A stretch of 64,000 nucleotides of DNA from Rhodospirillales bacterium (lineage in GTDB: Bacteria > Pseudomonadota > Alphaproteobacteria > Acetobacterales > Acetobacteraceae). The DNA lies in the NCBI GenBank assembly GCA_017304945.1, contig JAFKLG010000067.1, positions 1 through 64,000 on the forward strand. Direction: 5' to 3'. Both the position numbers and the translations under genes were made by a program. The notes under the pieces are model-generated. The model made no database searches. It was not told the DNA's origin and worked only from the letters and a program-made list of their open reading frames with translations. This document shows positions 25,745 through 33,956 of this stretch, one piece after another (within the stretch, counting starts at the first letter, position 1; each line of letters begins with the position of its first letter).

Positions 25745-26820
25745 ACCGTTCCCCCCATCCCGGCCTCGATCCCCGCTTCTGGGCCGGCAAGCGGGTCCTG
25801 CTGACCGGCCACACCGGCTTCAAGGGCGCCTGGGCCGCCTTGTGGCTGCATCGGCTGGGTGCCCGCGTCACCGGCCTCGCGCTGCCCCCGGATGGGCTGA
25901 ACCTGTACGACACCCTGGGCATCGAGCGGTTCGTGCCCGCGTACCACGCCGACCTGCGCGACGCCGCCGCGGTCGCCGACGTGGTGCGCGCGTGCGAGCC
26001 GGAACTCGTGCTTCATCTCGGCGCACAGGCCCTCGTGCCCGTCGCGCATCGTCACCCGGTCGACACGTTTGCAACCAATCTGCTCGGAACCGTCCATCTG
26101 CTCGACGCGCTGCGCGACGTGGACGGGCTGCGCGCCGTGCTGATCGTCACGACGGACAAAGTCTACCTTCCCTGTCCGGACGGCACGCCGCATCGGGAGA
26201 CGGATCGCCTGGGCGGGCTCGAACCGTATGCCGCGTCGAAAGCGGCTTGCGAGCTCGCCACCGCGGCGATGGCGCGCACCTATCTTGCGCCGCGCGGCAT
26301 TCCGGTCGCGACGGCGCGCGGCGGCAACGTGGTGGGTGGCGGCGATTTCGCGAGCGGCCGCCTCGTGCCCGATGCCGTTCGGGCCGCCCTCACGGGTGTG
26401 CCGCTCGCCCTGCGCAATCCACAGGCCACACGCCCGTGGCAACACGTGCTCGATTGCCTCAGCGGCTACTTCGCCTATCTCGCCGCCCTCGCGGACCATC
26501 AGCCATTGCCGGCCGCGCTCAATTTCGGCCCCGCTCCCATTGCGGCGCCCATCACCGTCGCGGCGTTCGCCAACGCCATCATGGATGCGTTCGGCGCGGC
26601 CGCCGAATGGGCCGCCGATCCCGCCCCGCACCCGCCGGAAACGCACGCCCTCGCGCTCGACTCCACCCAGGCGCGCGCCGTCCTCGACTGGCGGCAGCGC
26701 ATGCCGGCCCCGCTCATGCTGTCCGCCACGGCGGACTGGTACCGCGCCTGGGCGGCCGGCGAGCCGGACATGGAGGCGTTCACGCTGCGCCAGATTGCCG
26801 CCTACGAGGCTCTGCCATGA
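25741..26820 (+). CDS. rfbG: CDP-glucose 4,6-dehydratase
   Basis: The 359-residue extended SDR has GHTGFKGAW at about residues 22-30, TTDKVY, YAASKAACE containing the YxxxK pair, and GNVVGGGDF, all characteristic of RfbG. It converts CDP-glucose to CDP-4-keto-6-deoxyglucose, the hub for CDP-dideoxy and branched sugars. The GTG start overlaps the rfbF stop, and the gene ends in an ATGA overlap with the C-methyltransferase gene. The 3-dehydratase and its reductase needed for CDP-3,6-dideoxysugars (RfbH-type E1, E3) are not in the window. The pathway therefore probably goes to a 6-deoxy branched sugar. Confidence 0.92.
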   Translation: MNRSPHPGLDPRFWAGKRVLLTGHTGFKGAWAALWLHRLGARVTGLALPPDGLNLYDTLGIERFVPAYHADLRDAAAVADVVRACEPELVLHLGAQALVPVAHRHPVDTFATNLLGTVHLLDALRDVDGLRAVLIVTTDKVYLPCPDGTPHRETDRLGGLEPYAASKAACELATAAMARTYLAPRGIPVATARGGNVVGGGDFASGRLVPDAVRAALTGVPLALRNPQATRPWQHVLDCLSGYFAYLAALADHQPLPAALNFGPAPIAAPITVAAFANAIMDAFGAAAEWAADPAPHPPETHALALDSTQARAVLDWRQRMPAPLMLSATADWYRAWAAGEPDMEAFTLRQIAAYEALP

Positions 26821-28049
26821 CCGATCCGATTTGCCGGCTCTGCACCATGCCCCTGCGCCATTCGCTGGTCGACCTGGGTGCCACGCCGCTCGCGAACGCC
26901 TTCGTCACACCCGAACAGGCGGCGGAGGGCGTGGACCGCGCCTATCCCTTGCACGCGCGCGTCTGCGAACACTGCCTGCTGGTGCAGGTCGATCCGGTCG
27001 TGCCGGCCGACCACATCTTCTCCGAGTACGCCTATTTCTCCTCCTTCTCCTCGAGCTGGATCGCGCATGCGCGCCGCTACACCGCCGCGATGACCAGCCG
27101 GTTCGCGCTCGACCCCGAGTCGCTCGTCGTGGAAGTCGCGTCGAACGATGGCTACCTGCTGCGCCACTTCCAGACCGCCGGCCTCCGCGTCCTGGGCGTG
27201 GAGCCGGCCGCCAATGTGGCCGCCGCCGCGCGGGCGATCGGCGTTCCCACCGAGATCGCCTTCTTCGGCCGCGATACGGCGCGCGCGTTGGTCGCGCGGC
27301 ATGGCCAGGCGGACCAGATGGTCGCCAACAACGTTCTCGCGCATGTCCCCGACCTGTTCGACTTCGCGGCAGGGTTCGCGATCATGCTGCGCCCGCAGGG
27401 TGTCGCAACATTCGAGTTCCCGCATGTGCTGAACCTGCTCGAACGGGTGCAGTTCGACACGATCTATCACGAGCACTACGCCTATCTGTCGCTGCTGGTC
27501 GTGGAGCGGCTGCTGCTCTCGGTCGGCCTGCGCGTCTTCGATGTGGAGCAACTCGCGACCCATGGGGGTTCGCTGCGGGTTTACGCCTGTCACCTCGATG
27601 CGCGTCACCCGCAGACCCAGGCCGTGCAGGCGCTGCGCCAGCGCGAAACCGACGCCGAACTCGACCGGATCGAGCGCTATCACGGATTCAGCCGCAAGGT
27701 CGCCGCCGTGCTCGAGGAGCTGCGTGCGTTCGCCGCCACCTGCCATGACCAAGGCCGACGCCTCGCCGCCTATGGCGCGGCGGCGAAAGGCAACACGCTG
27801 CTGAACTGCGCCGGGCTGTGCGCCGAGGACCTGGTCTGCGTCGCCGACCGCAACCCGGCGAAACAGGGCAAGCTGCTGCCCGGCAGCCACGTGCCTGTGG
27901 TGACGCCGGAAGCGCTCATCGCCGCGCGGCCGGACGACCTGCTGATCCTGCCCTGGAACATCGCCCCGGAAATCATCCGGGAGATGCAGCCGTTGCGTGC
28001 GCAGGGGACGCGCTTCTGGGCCATGACGCCGATGCTCCACGCACTGTGA
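26817..28049 (+). CDS. NDP-sugar C-methyltransferase (zinc-finger class I SAM type)
   Basis: The 410-residue protein matches the family that methylates a carbon of keto-deoxysugars (TylCIII/EryBIII/TcaB9 type). An N-terminal zinc site CRLC and CEHC lies at about residues 6-9 and 56-59. The SAM domain has VVEVASNDGYLLRHF, NNVLAHVPD and FEFPHV. The family hallmark YHEHYAYLS follows, and the C-terminal domain contains AYGAAAKGNTLLN. Working on CDP-4-keto-6-deoxyglucose it would create a branched C-methyl sugar, most likely at C-3 by family analogy. It begins with an ATGA overlap and is followed by the epimerase gene after a 27-nt gap. Confidence 0.85.
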   Translation: MTDPICRLCTMPLRHSLVDLGATPLANAFVTPEQAAEGVDRAYPLHARVCEHCLLVQVDPVVPADHIFSEYAYFSSFSSSWIAHARRYTAAMTSRFALDPESLVVEVASNDGYLLRHFQTAGLRVLGVEPAANVAAAARAIGVPTEIAFFGRDTARALVARHGQADQMVANNVLAHVPDLFDFAAGFAIMLRPQGVATFEFPHVLNLLERVQFDTIYHEHYAYLSLLVVERLLLSVGLRVFDVEQLATHGGSLRVYACHLDARHPQTQAVQALRQRETDAELDRIERYHGFSRKVAAVLEELRAFAATCHDQGRRLAAYGAAAKGNTLLNCAGLCAEDLVCVADRNPAKQGKLLPGSHVPVVTPEALIAARPDDLLILPWNIAPEIIREMQPLRAQGTRFWAMTPMLHAL

Positions 28050-28076
28050 TGCCCCGCGCGCCATGACGTCTTCGCC

Positions 28077-28610
28077 GTGAAGTTTCTGCCGACATCACTC
28101 GCCGGCGTGATGCGGATCGCGCCGGAGCCGCATCACGATCCCCGCGGCCTCTTCGCGCGACTGTTCTGCCCGATCGAATGGGCGGCGGCCGGCCTGGCGC
28201 CGTTCAGCCCCGTGCAGATGAACCTCTCCCGCAATCCGACCCTGCACACGTTGCGCGGCCTGCACCTGCAGCATCCGGCCCATGCGGAGGCGAAGCTGGT
28301 GCGCGTCACCCAAGGCCGCATCTTCGACGTGGCACTCGACCTGCGACCGGAAAGCCCGACCTACCTTCAATGGGCGGGCGTGGAGCTGGATGCCGAGGGG
28401 ATGCAGGCGCTGTTCATCCCGGCCGGTTGCGCGCACGGCTTCCTCTCGCTCGCGCCGGACACCGACGTGCTCTACCTCATGGATCGCGCGCATGTGCCGA
28501 ACCAGGGCCGCGGCGTCCGCTGGGACGATCCGCGCTTCGCGATCGCGTGGCCGGCCGAACCGGTGCTGATGGATGCCCGCGACGCGTCCTGGCCGGATTG
28601 GACCAACTGA
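28077..28610 (+). CDS. RmlC-like dTDP-4-dehydrorhamnose 3,5-epimerase family protein
   Basis: The 177-residue cupin contains the family signatures HDPRGLFAR, LRGLHLQ with the catalytic-base His, and CAHGFLSL. It should epimerise C-3 and/or C-5 of a 4-keto sugar nucleotide. At the position where RmlC enzymes have the acid tyrosine (two aromatic residues before the proline) this protein reads AHVP, so the Tyr appears replaced by His. That may restrict it to one carbon or change specificity. The start is a GTG 27 nt after the C-methyltransferase stop, with no strong ribosome site. It is the last gene of the operon. Confidence 0.82.
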   Translation: MKFLPTSLAGVMRIAPEPHHDPRGLFARLFCPIEWAAAGLAPFSPVQMNLSRNPTLHTLRGLHLQHPAHAEAKLVRVTQGRIFDVALDLRPESPTYLQWAGVELDAEGMQALFIPAGCAHGFLSLAPDTDVLYLMDRAHVPNQGRGVRWDDPRFAIAWPAEPVLMDARDASWPDWTN

Positions 28611-28719
28611 ATTCCCGGCTCACAATCCAGAGAACCCGACCAATCGCAGCGGTGGCATCTTGCGATGGCATCCCAATCTGCCGGTGGCTTGCTGCTGTCC
28701 CACATCGTTGGAGCCTGCC

Positions 28720-28992
28720 ATGTCGGAGCTGGACGCCCTTGTGGCGCGGCTGACCGCGCTTGAAACCGTCACGCGGCAGTTGATGACCCATCTCGCCGTG
28801 CGGGCGGACGATCCGCGCCGGTGGGTCGCGACCCGCAAGACCCTCGCCCTCGCCGCGCTGGAGGCAGAGCCACGGGCGGAGATCGAACGGGTGCGGCACG
28901 CGATCGACGGGTTCTTCGACCCGCTCGAGACGGTCGCGACGGCCTATGCGCAAACCGGGTCGGGTGGAACGTCGCCGTCCCGTGGGCGTTGA
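28720..28992 (+). CDS. Small hypothetical protein
   Basis: The 90-residue product (MSELDALVARLTALE...) is Leu/Ala/Arg-rich at the N-terminus with heptad-like spacing, suggesting a short coiled coil, then a helical segment EIERVRHAIDGFF. GGAG lies 5-6 nt before the ATG. It follows the sugar operon by 109 bp and precedes a small secreted protein. Function is unknown. Confidence 0.55.
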   Translation: MSELDALVARLTALETVTRQLMTHLAVRADDPRRWVATRKTLALAALEAEPRAEIERVRHAIDGFFDPLETVATAYAQTGSGGTSPSRGR

Positions 28993-29028
28993 TGGCGTGA
29001 CGTCATCCTTGCGGAGAAAGCCACGTCC

Positions 29029-29388
29029 ATGGTTCGCCATCTCGCCGTCACGATTGGACTCATCGGTGGCCTCGGCGTCGGGCTGATGGCTCAGTCCGAT
29101 GGGCTCTACCTTCGCGGCGCCGCGGCGCAGAGTGCCCAGACGCGTCCGCCGGTGCCCGCGACGCCACCGCCGAGTGCCCAGCCAGGCCCCACGACCACGC
29201 CGCCGGAGCAGGTGGCCCCCGGCGGACGGGGCACGCTCAGCGACCAGTTGTCGAAGGGTCAGGGCACCCTGACGCCGCCGAAGGTCGACCCCGACATCGC
29301 CCGCAAGCCGCCCGCCACGACCGGCAACATGCCGGTGATCCCGCCGCCCGGCACCGCAGGCGGCAACTCCTCAGTGGTCCCGAAATAG
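29029..29388 (+). CDS. Small exported proline-rich protein
   Basis: The 119-residue product begins with a basic residue and a hydrophobic stretch (HLAVTIGLIGGLGVGLMA) compatible with a signal peptide, then becomes Pro/Thr/Gly/Gln-rich with no cysteine. It is probably a periplasmic or surface-exposed unstructured protein. No family is recognised. The nearest purine-rich site (GGAG) is about 12 nt before the ATG, which is loose. The gene converges with the aminotransferase gene. Confidence 0.5.
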   Translation: MVRHLAVTIGLIGGLGVGLMAQSDGLYLRGAAAQSAQTRPPVPATPPPSAQPGPTTTPPEQVAPGGRGTLSDQLSKGQGTLTPPKVDPDIARKPPATTGNMPVIPPPGTAGGNSSVVPK

Positions 29389-29396
29389 GGCCCCGT

Positions 29397-29452
29397 GCGC
29401 CGCGCCGGCCCCTCAGGGCAGACGGCCCCACCCTGTCGGCCCCGCGCGGCGC
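29397..29452. terminator. GC-rich stem-loop between convergent genes
   Basis: GCGCCGCGC and its exact complement GCGCGGCGC bracket 38 nt, which contain a smaller CAGGG/CCCTG stem. The structure lies between two converging genes and could act in both directions. There is no T-run, so termination is an inference from position. Confidence 0.35.
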
Positions 29453-29458
29453 CGGTGC

Positions 29459-30598
29459 TCAGGCCAGCGTCCGCAGCGCTGCGCAGACCTGCTCGACCTG
29501 GGCGTCGGTGAGTTCGGGATAGAGCGGAAGGCTCAGGACCTCGTTCGCCGCGCGTTCGGTCGCCGCACAACGTGCCGGCCCCAGGGCAATCCGGTCGCGA
29601 TAGGCTGGTTGCAGATGCACGGGCTGCGGATAGTGGATGCCTGAGCCGATCCCGGCCTGCCGCAGGCGCGCCTGCACCGAAGCGCGCTCCGCCGTACGGA
29701 CCACATACAGGTGGAACACGTGGCCGGCCTCGGGACGGCGGGCGGGCGGCTGCAGCGACGTGCCGGCCAACGCCTCGTCATAGGCCGCGGCGATCGCCTG
29801 CCGACGCGCGTTCTGCGCATCCAGATGCGCCAGCTTGACGCGTAGGATCGCTGCCTGCAGCTCGTCCAACCGGCTGTTCACGCCGACATCGTCGCTGATG
29901 TAGTGGGTTCGCCATCCATACTGCCGGAGCGCCGCCACCCGTCCAACCAGCTCGGGATCCTGGCTCGCCACCGCGCCGCCGTCGCCCAGCGCCCCCAGGT
30001 TCTTCGTGGGATAGAAGCTGAACGTGGCGGCCGCGCCGAAACCGCCCACGCGACGTCCGTGCAGCGTCGCGCCATGCGCCTGCGCGCAATCCTCGATCAG
30101 CGCCACCCCATGGCGCTGGCACAGCGGGCGGATGGCATCCAGGTCCGCCGGCTGCCCATACAGATGCACGGCCAGCACCGCCCGGATGGGCGGCACGCCG
30201 GCGGGCGGATCTTCCAGCACCGCGGCCAGCTCCGCCGGATCGAGCGTGTAGTGCAGCGGGTCGATATCGACCAGCACCGGCGTCGCACCCACCATCTCGA
30301 TGGCCGCGACGCTCGCCACGGCGGTGTGGGACACGGTCACCACCGCGCTGCCAGAGCCGATGCCCAGCGCGCGCAGGGCGAGCGCGATGGCGTCGGTCCC
30401 GTTGCCGCAACCGGCGGTCGCCGGCACGCCCAGCCAGGTGGCGAATGCCTCCTCGAACGCCCGCAGCTCCTGCCCGAGGATGTACCAGCCGGACGCCAGG
30501 GTGCGGGCGACGGCCGCATCGATCTCGGCCTGCAGGGCGCGATAGCCTGCCCCGGGATTGGCCTGCGGCACCGTGATGGGCGGGGGGGAAGCGGTCAT
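29459..30598 (-). CDS. DegT/DnrJ/EryC1/StrS-family sugar aminotransferase
   Basis: The 379-residue PLP enzyme shows NGTDAIALALRALG at the cofactor-phosphate site, EDCAQAHGA with the ring-stacking Asp region, the Schiff-base lysine in FYPTKNLGALGDGGA, and the C-terminal HYPQPVHLQPAY. The family transaminates keto-sugar nucleotides to amino sugars for O-antigen, capsule or protein glycans. The ATG has only a weak GAG upstream. It shares its strand with the SDR gene 74 bp upstream; together they could make a 4-keto and then an amino sugar. It lies opposite the CDP-sugar operon, so membership in that pathway is uncertain. Confidence 0.88.
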   Translation of the reverse strand: MTASPPPITVPQANPGAGYRALQAEIDAAVARTLASGWYILGQELRAFEEAFATWLGVPATAGCGNGTDAIALALRALGIGSGSAVVTVSHTAVASVAAIEMVGATPVLVDIDPLHYTLDPAELAAVLEDPPAGVPPIRAVLAVHLYGQPADLDAIRPLCQRHGVALIEDCAQAHGATLHGRRVGGFGAAATFSFYPTKNLGALGDGGAVASQDPELVGRVAALRQYGWRTHYISDDVGVNSRLDELQAAILRVKLAHLDAQNARRQAIAAAYDEALAGTSLQPPARRPEAGHVFHLYVVRTAERASVQARLRQAGIGSGIHYPQPVHLQPAYRDRIALGPARCAATERAANEVLSLPLYPELTDAQVEQVCAALRTLA

Positions 30599-30672
30599 AC
30601 CAATGGTCTCACTCGTCAGGCGTCAGGCCGGTCGCGTGCCGCGCCGGTGAGGCGCGGCGCGGGGAACCCGGG

Positions 30673-31644
30673 TCAAAGATAATCCGCCAGCCGCGGGCGG
30701 TACCACTCGAGCGTGCGGCGGATGCCCTCTTCCAGGGAAATGGCCGGCGCCCAGCCGGCGGCCGCGCGGAACGCGCTGTCGTCCGCATGGTAGCTGCCGA
30801 TATCGATCCGCGCCCGGTCGGCAGGAAACTCGCGAATGTCGAAGCGTGCGGGCGGACCCGCCAGCCGCACCGTCATCTCGGCCAGGTCCAGCAGCGAGGC
30901 AGGAGGTGATCCGCCGATGTTGAAGATGCCGCCGTGGCAAGCGGGGGATTCGGCGGCGCGGATGAACGCCTCCGTCACGTCGTCCACATAGGTCATGTCG
31001 CGGAGCTGGGAGCCGCCCCAGACCTCGAACGACTTCCCCTCCAGGACGCAGCGGATCCAGATGCCCAGGAAGGTCTGCCGCGCATCGCGGATGCGCAGGC
31101 GCGGGCCGTAGCAGTTGGTCAGCCGCAGCGACACCACCGGCCGGCCGCGCACCCGATGCTCCAGCATCCAGTACTGCTCGCCCGCGAACTTGGAGACACC
31201 GTTCGCATCGGGCGGCGCCACGGGCTGGTTCTCGTCCACCGGCAGCTTCTGCACGCGGCCGTAGAACTGCCGTGTCGAGGCATGCACCACCACCGCGTCC
31301 GGCGCCGCTTCCCGCGCCGCCTGGATCAGCCGCACCTGCGCCACCGCATTGACCGCGATATCCGCAAGCGGATCGGCCTGGCCACCCATGTGGCTGGTCT
31401 GCGCGGCCAGGTTGAAGATCACCGAGGCGCCTTCGCACAGCGGACGCAGGTCGATGTCGCGGATATCGCCGCGCACCAGCTCCACGCCCGAGTGTTCCAG
31501 GTTCTTCGGATTGGCCCCGCCGCCGAACAGGAATCCGTCCAGCGCAACCACCCGCGCGCCGCGCGCGGACAATGCGTGGCACAGATTGGCGCCGAGGAAC
31601 CCGGCCCCGCCCGTCACCAGCACCCTGCGGCCCGTCCAGTCCAT
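30673..31644 (-). CDS. NAD-dependent sugar-nucleotide epimerase/dehydratase (extended SDR)
   Basis: The 323-residue SDR has the NAD motif GGAGFLGANL at residues 12-21, an internal HASTRQFYG, and RLTNCYGPRLRIRD. Where most extended SDRs carry YxxxK, this reads NGVSKFAGE, so the catalytic Tyr position holds Asn while the Lys remains. I recall an NGxxK subgroup in polysaccharide clusters, so this may be a family trait. It probably acts on a nucleotide sugar together with the downstream aminotransferase. GGGGAACTGAG precedes the ATG. The potassium-channel gene ends 51 bp upstream. Confidence 0.82.
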   Translation of the reverse strand: MDWTGRRVLVTGGAGFLGANLCHALSARGARVVALDGFLFGGGANPKNLEHSGVELVRGDIRDIDLRPLCEGASVIFNLAAQTSHMGGQADPLADIAVNAVAQVRLIQAAREAAPDAVVVHASTRQFYGRVQKLPVDENQPVAPPDANGVSKFAGEQYWMLEHRVRGRPVVSLRLTNCYGPRLRIRDARQTFLGIWIRCVLEGKSFEVWGGSQLRDMTYVDDVTEAFIRAAESPACHGGIFNIGGSPPASLLDLAEMTVRLAGPPARFDIREFPADRARIDIGSYHADDSAFRAAAGWAPAISLEEGIRRTLEWYRPRLADYL

Positions 31645-31695
31645 CTCAGTTCCCCATCGCCTTCGTCCCCAGCGTCGCCTCGCAACATGGCAACT

Positions 31696-32733
31696 TCATG
31701 CGGAATTTCCGCTCGGATCGTGCCGATCGAGGCGCGGCGGCGGCTCGCGGGCGGGCCCTGGCATACGACTGTCGGGCCCCGCGCTGCGCATGATTTCACT
31801 GAAGCCGAACAGCAGCATCAGCAGCCCGCATACTACCTCGGCCCCACTCAGCGCCCGCACCAGCATGGCGGTGGGGGCGATATCGCCATAGCCGACCGTC
31901 GCCATGGTGACCACGCTGTAATACAGCGCGTCCACGAAGCTGATCCGGGTCGGCGTGCCATGAATGGCGAACTGCGCCTCGGGCGAGGTCAGGTCGGCGA
32001 TGCGGTAGAGACAGGCGAACACCACCAGGATCAGCGCATAGAAGGTCAGGAACGCCATCATCGGCATGATCAGCCGGTCCAGGCGGGCGGTGACGCTCTC
32101 GAACACCATGGCGACATCCATCATCACCAGCACGACGTCTCGCACCGACAGCATCACGAAGATCGCGATCACTGCCATGTAACCGATCAGGGTCAGGCCG
32201 AGCGAGATCGGGTCGAGCGACATGCGGGGCAGCAGGAAGGAGGAGGCGCCGACCAGCAGCGTGCCGCCGAACCAGCGGCTCAGGCGCGGCAGGTGCTCGA
32301 GCTCGCGCAACCGGCGCGCGTGGATGATCCCGAACACCTGGCGGCGGCGCAGCAGGCAGCCGACCAGGAACGCCACCACCGGCAAGGCCAGTCCGATCAG
32401 CGTCAGCCCTCGTGACGCGGTGGCGAAGTTGGCGCTGCGGAAGAACTCGAACTGGCAGGCATAGATCGCGAGGAAGTTCGCGACCGTCATGCCGAAATGC
32501 GCCCCGCCGGGGAACAGCAGGTAGAAGAAACCGAAGCCCACGCAGCAGGTGGCAACCGCGCCGATCGCGACCGACCAGTCGGCGCCGGCGGCAACCGCCA
32601 CCAACCCGACCAGCCCGACCGTGAACAGGAGCGAGCGCAGCCAGTGCTCGTCCAGCCGCGGCTCCTTGTGGCGCGACCGGCCGCCCCGCTGCCGGGGGGC
32701 AAGCCGCGCCTGATGCGACCGCCCGTCAGGCAA
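31696..32733 (-). CDS. Two-pore-domain-type potassium channel protein (Ion_trans_2)
   Basis: The product is a multi-spanning membrane protein. Hydrophobic segments occur near SLLFTVGLVGLVAVAAG, WSVAIGAVATCCVGFGFFYL, LTLIGLALPVVAFLVGCLL, GLTLIGYMAVIAIFVML and MPMMAFLTFYALILVVFACL. The selectivity filter TVGYGD is in a pore loop preceded by FVDALYYSVVTMA, and a final helix follows. There is no TrkA_N/RCK domain, so gating is unclear. The start is uncertain. A TTG at 32733 overlaps the ridA stop by 8 nt and gives 345 residues; another candidate is a CTG behind AAGGAG about 65 nt downstream. Coupling to ridA is likely. Confidence 0.75.
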   Translation of the reverse strand: MPDGRSHQARLAPRQRGGRSRHKEPRLDEHWLRSLLFTVGLVGLVAVAAGADWSVAIGAVATCCVGFGFFYLLFPGGAHFGMTVANFLAIYACQFEFFRSANFATASRGLTLIGLALPVVAFLVGCLLRRRQVFGIIHARRLRELEHLPRLSRWFGGTLLVGASSFLLPRMSLDPISLGLTLIGYMAVIAIFVMLSVRDVVLVMMDVAMVFESVTARLDRLIMPMMAFLTFYALILVVFACLYRIADLTSPEAQFAIHGTPTRISFVDALYYSVVTMATVGYGDIAPTAMLVRALSGAEVVCGLLMLLFGFSEIMRSAGPDSRMPGPAREPPPRLDRHDPSGNSA

Positions 32734-33076
32734 GGGCGGCGATGGCGGTGATCTCCACGCGCCAGCGCGGATCCACCAGGCGCGCCTCAACCGTCGCGCG
32801 GGCCGGCGGGTTGGCGCGATCGAACCAGGCGTCCCAGGCGCGGTTCATCGCCGGCGCCTCGGTGATATCCACCAGGAACACCTGGACGGACAGCAGCTTC
32901 GACTTGTCCGTGCCCGCCTCGGCCAGCAGCAGGTCGATCTGACGCAGGATGTCGGCGGTCTGCGCTTCGGTGTCCCGGGTGGGGTCGTCCGCCACCTGAC
33001 CGGCCAGGTAGACCGTGTTGCCGTGGATGACGGCGCCGGACAGCCGGCCTTCGGGTTGCAATCGGCGAATGCTCAT
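32726..33076 (-). CDS. RidA (YjgF/YER057c/UK114) family protein
   Basis: The 116-residue protein has VYLAGQVADDP near residue 22 and the conserved Arg in ARATVEARL near residue 95, which in RidA binds the carboxylate of 2-aminoacrylate-type imines and enamines. It probably deaminates reactive enamine intermediates from PLP enzymes; homologues vary in substrate. GAGGA lies about 8 nt before the ATG. It is followed on the same strand by the channel gene, which overlaps its stop. Confidence 0.88.
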   Translation of the reverse strand: MSIRRLQPEGRLSGAVIHGNTVYLAGQVADDPTRDTEAQTADILRQIDLLLAEAGTDKSKLLSVQVFLVDITEAPAMNRAWDAWFDRANPPARATVEARLVDPRWRVEITAIAALA

Positions 33077-33107
33077 CTCGGAATCCTCACGCGAACGAGC
33101 GCGGAGA

Positions 33108-33953
33108 CTAGCCGATTCCGCCGGAACGCAGCAGGCTCTCCCGCGGGCCCGCGAGCAGGCTCAGCACCCAGGTGCCGCCCGCACTCAGCACGATCGCGGG
33201 GCCGGTCGGCACGTCGACATGGTACGACACCAGCAATCCGACCACGGACGCAATCAGCGCCAGCACCACGGCGGCGCGCGCCTGGCCCGCCACGGAATTG
33301 GACCAATGTCGCGCCGCAATCGCCGGCAGCATCATCAGGCCAACCGACATCAGCGTGCCCAGCGCGACGAAGCCCGCCACGACGCACAGCACGACCAGCG
33401 CCATGAATCCCAGGTGCCAGATCGCGCCGCGCCCGGTGGTGATGGCGAGGAAGCCGGGGTCCAGGCTTTCGAGGATCAGCGGCCGCCAGATCACCGCGAG
33501 CCCGAGCAGCGTCACCGTGGCCACGCCCGCCATGGCGAACAGCGCGGTGTCGTCGACCGCGAGCACGCTGCCGAACAGCAGGTGGGTCAGGTCGATTCCG
33601 CGCTGGGCGGAGACCAGCACCACGCCCAGTGCGAGCGCGAGCAGGTAGACGCCGGCGAGTTGGCTGTCCTCACGCGCGCCGGTACGCCGCGCGAGCGCGC
33701 CCGCGATCAGGGCGACGGCGAGCCCGGCCACGACGCCGCCCAGCCCCATGGCCCAGACGGACAAGCCCGCCACCGCGGCGCCGACGGCGAGCCCGGGCAG
33801 CACGCCATGCTGCAGCACGTCGCTCATCAGGCTCATGCGGCGGATCACCAGGAACACGCCCAACGGCGGCGCGGCAACCGAGAGGGCGATGCAGCCCGCC
33901 AGGGCGCGGCGCATGAAGCCCAGGCCGAACGGCGCCAGCAGCAGGTCGTGCAT
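33108..33953 (-). CDS. znuB: Zinc ABC transporter permease
   Basis: The 281-residue protein is hydrophobic with about 8-9 membrane segments and belongs to the ABC-3 family of zinc/manganese permeases. Family residues include the N-terminal FMRRALAG, MSLMSDVLQHGVLPGLA, LTHLLFGSVLAV and ALGTLMSVGLMMLP. It begins 3 nt after the ATPase gene stop. Zinc as the substrate follows from the Zur-like operator upstream, not from the permease itself. No ZnuA solute-binding gene is present. Confidence 0.88.
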   Translation of the reverse strand: MHDLLLAPFGLGFMRRALAGCIALSVAAPPLGVFLVIRRMSLMSDVLQHGVLPGLAVGAAVAGLSVWAMGLGGVVAGLAVALIAGALARRTGAREDSQLAGVYLLALALGVVLVSAQRGIDLTHLLFGSVLAVDDTALFAMAGVATVTLLGLAVIWRPLILESLDPGFLAITTGRGAIWHLGFMALVVLCVVAGFVALGTLMSVGLMMLPAIAARHWSNSVAGQARAAVVLALIASVVGLLVSYHVDVPTGPAIVLSAGGTWVLSLLAGPRESLLRSGGIG

Positions 33954-33956
33954 GGG

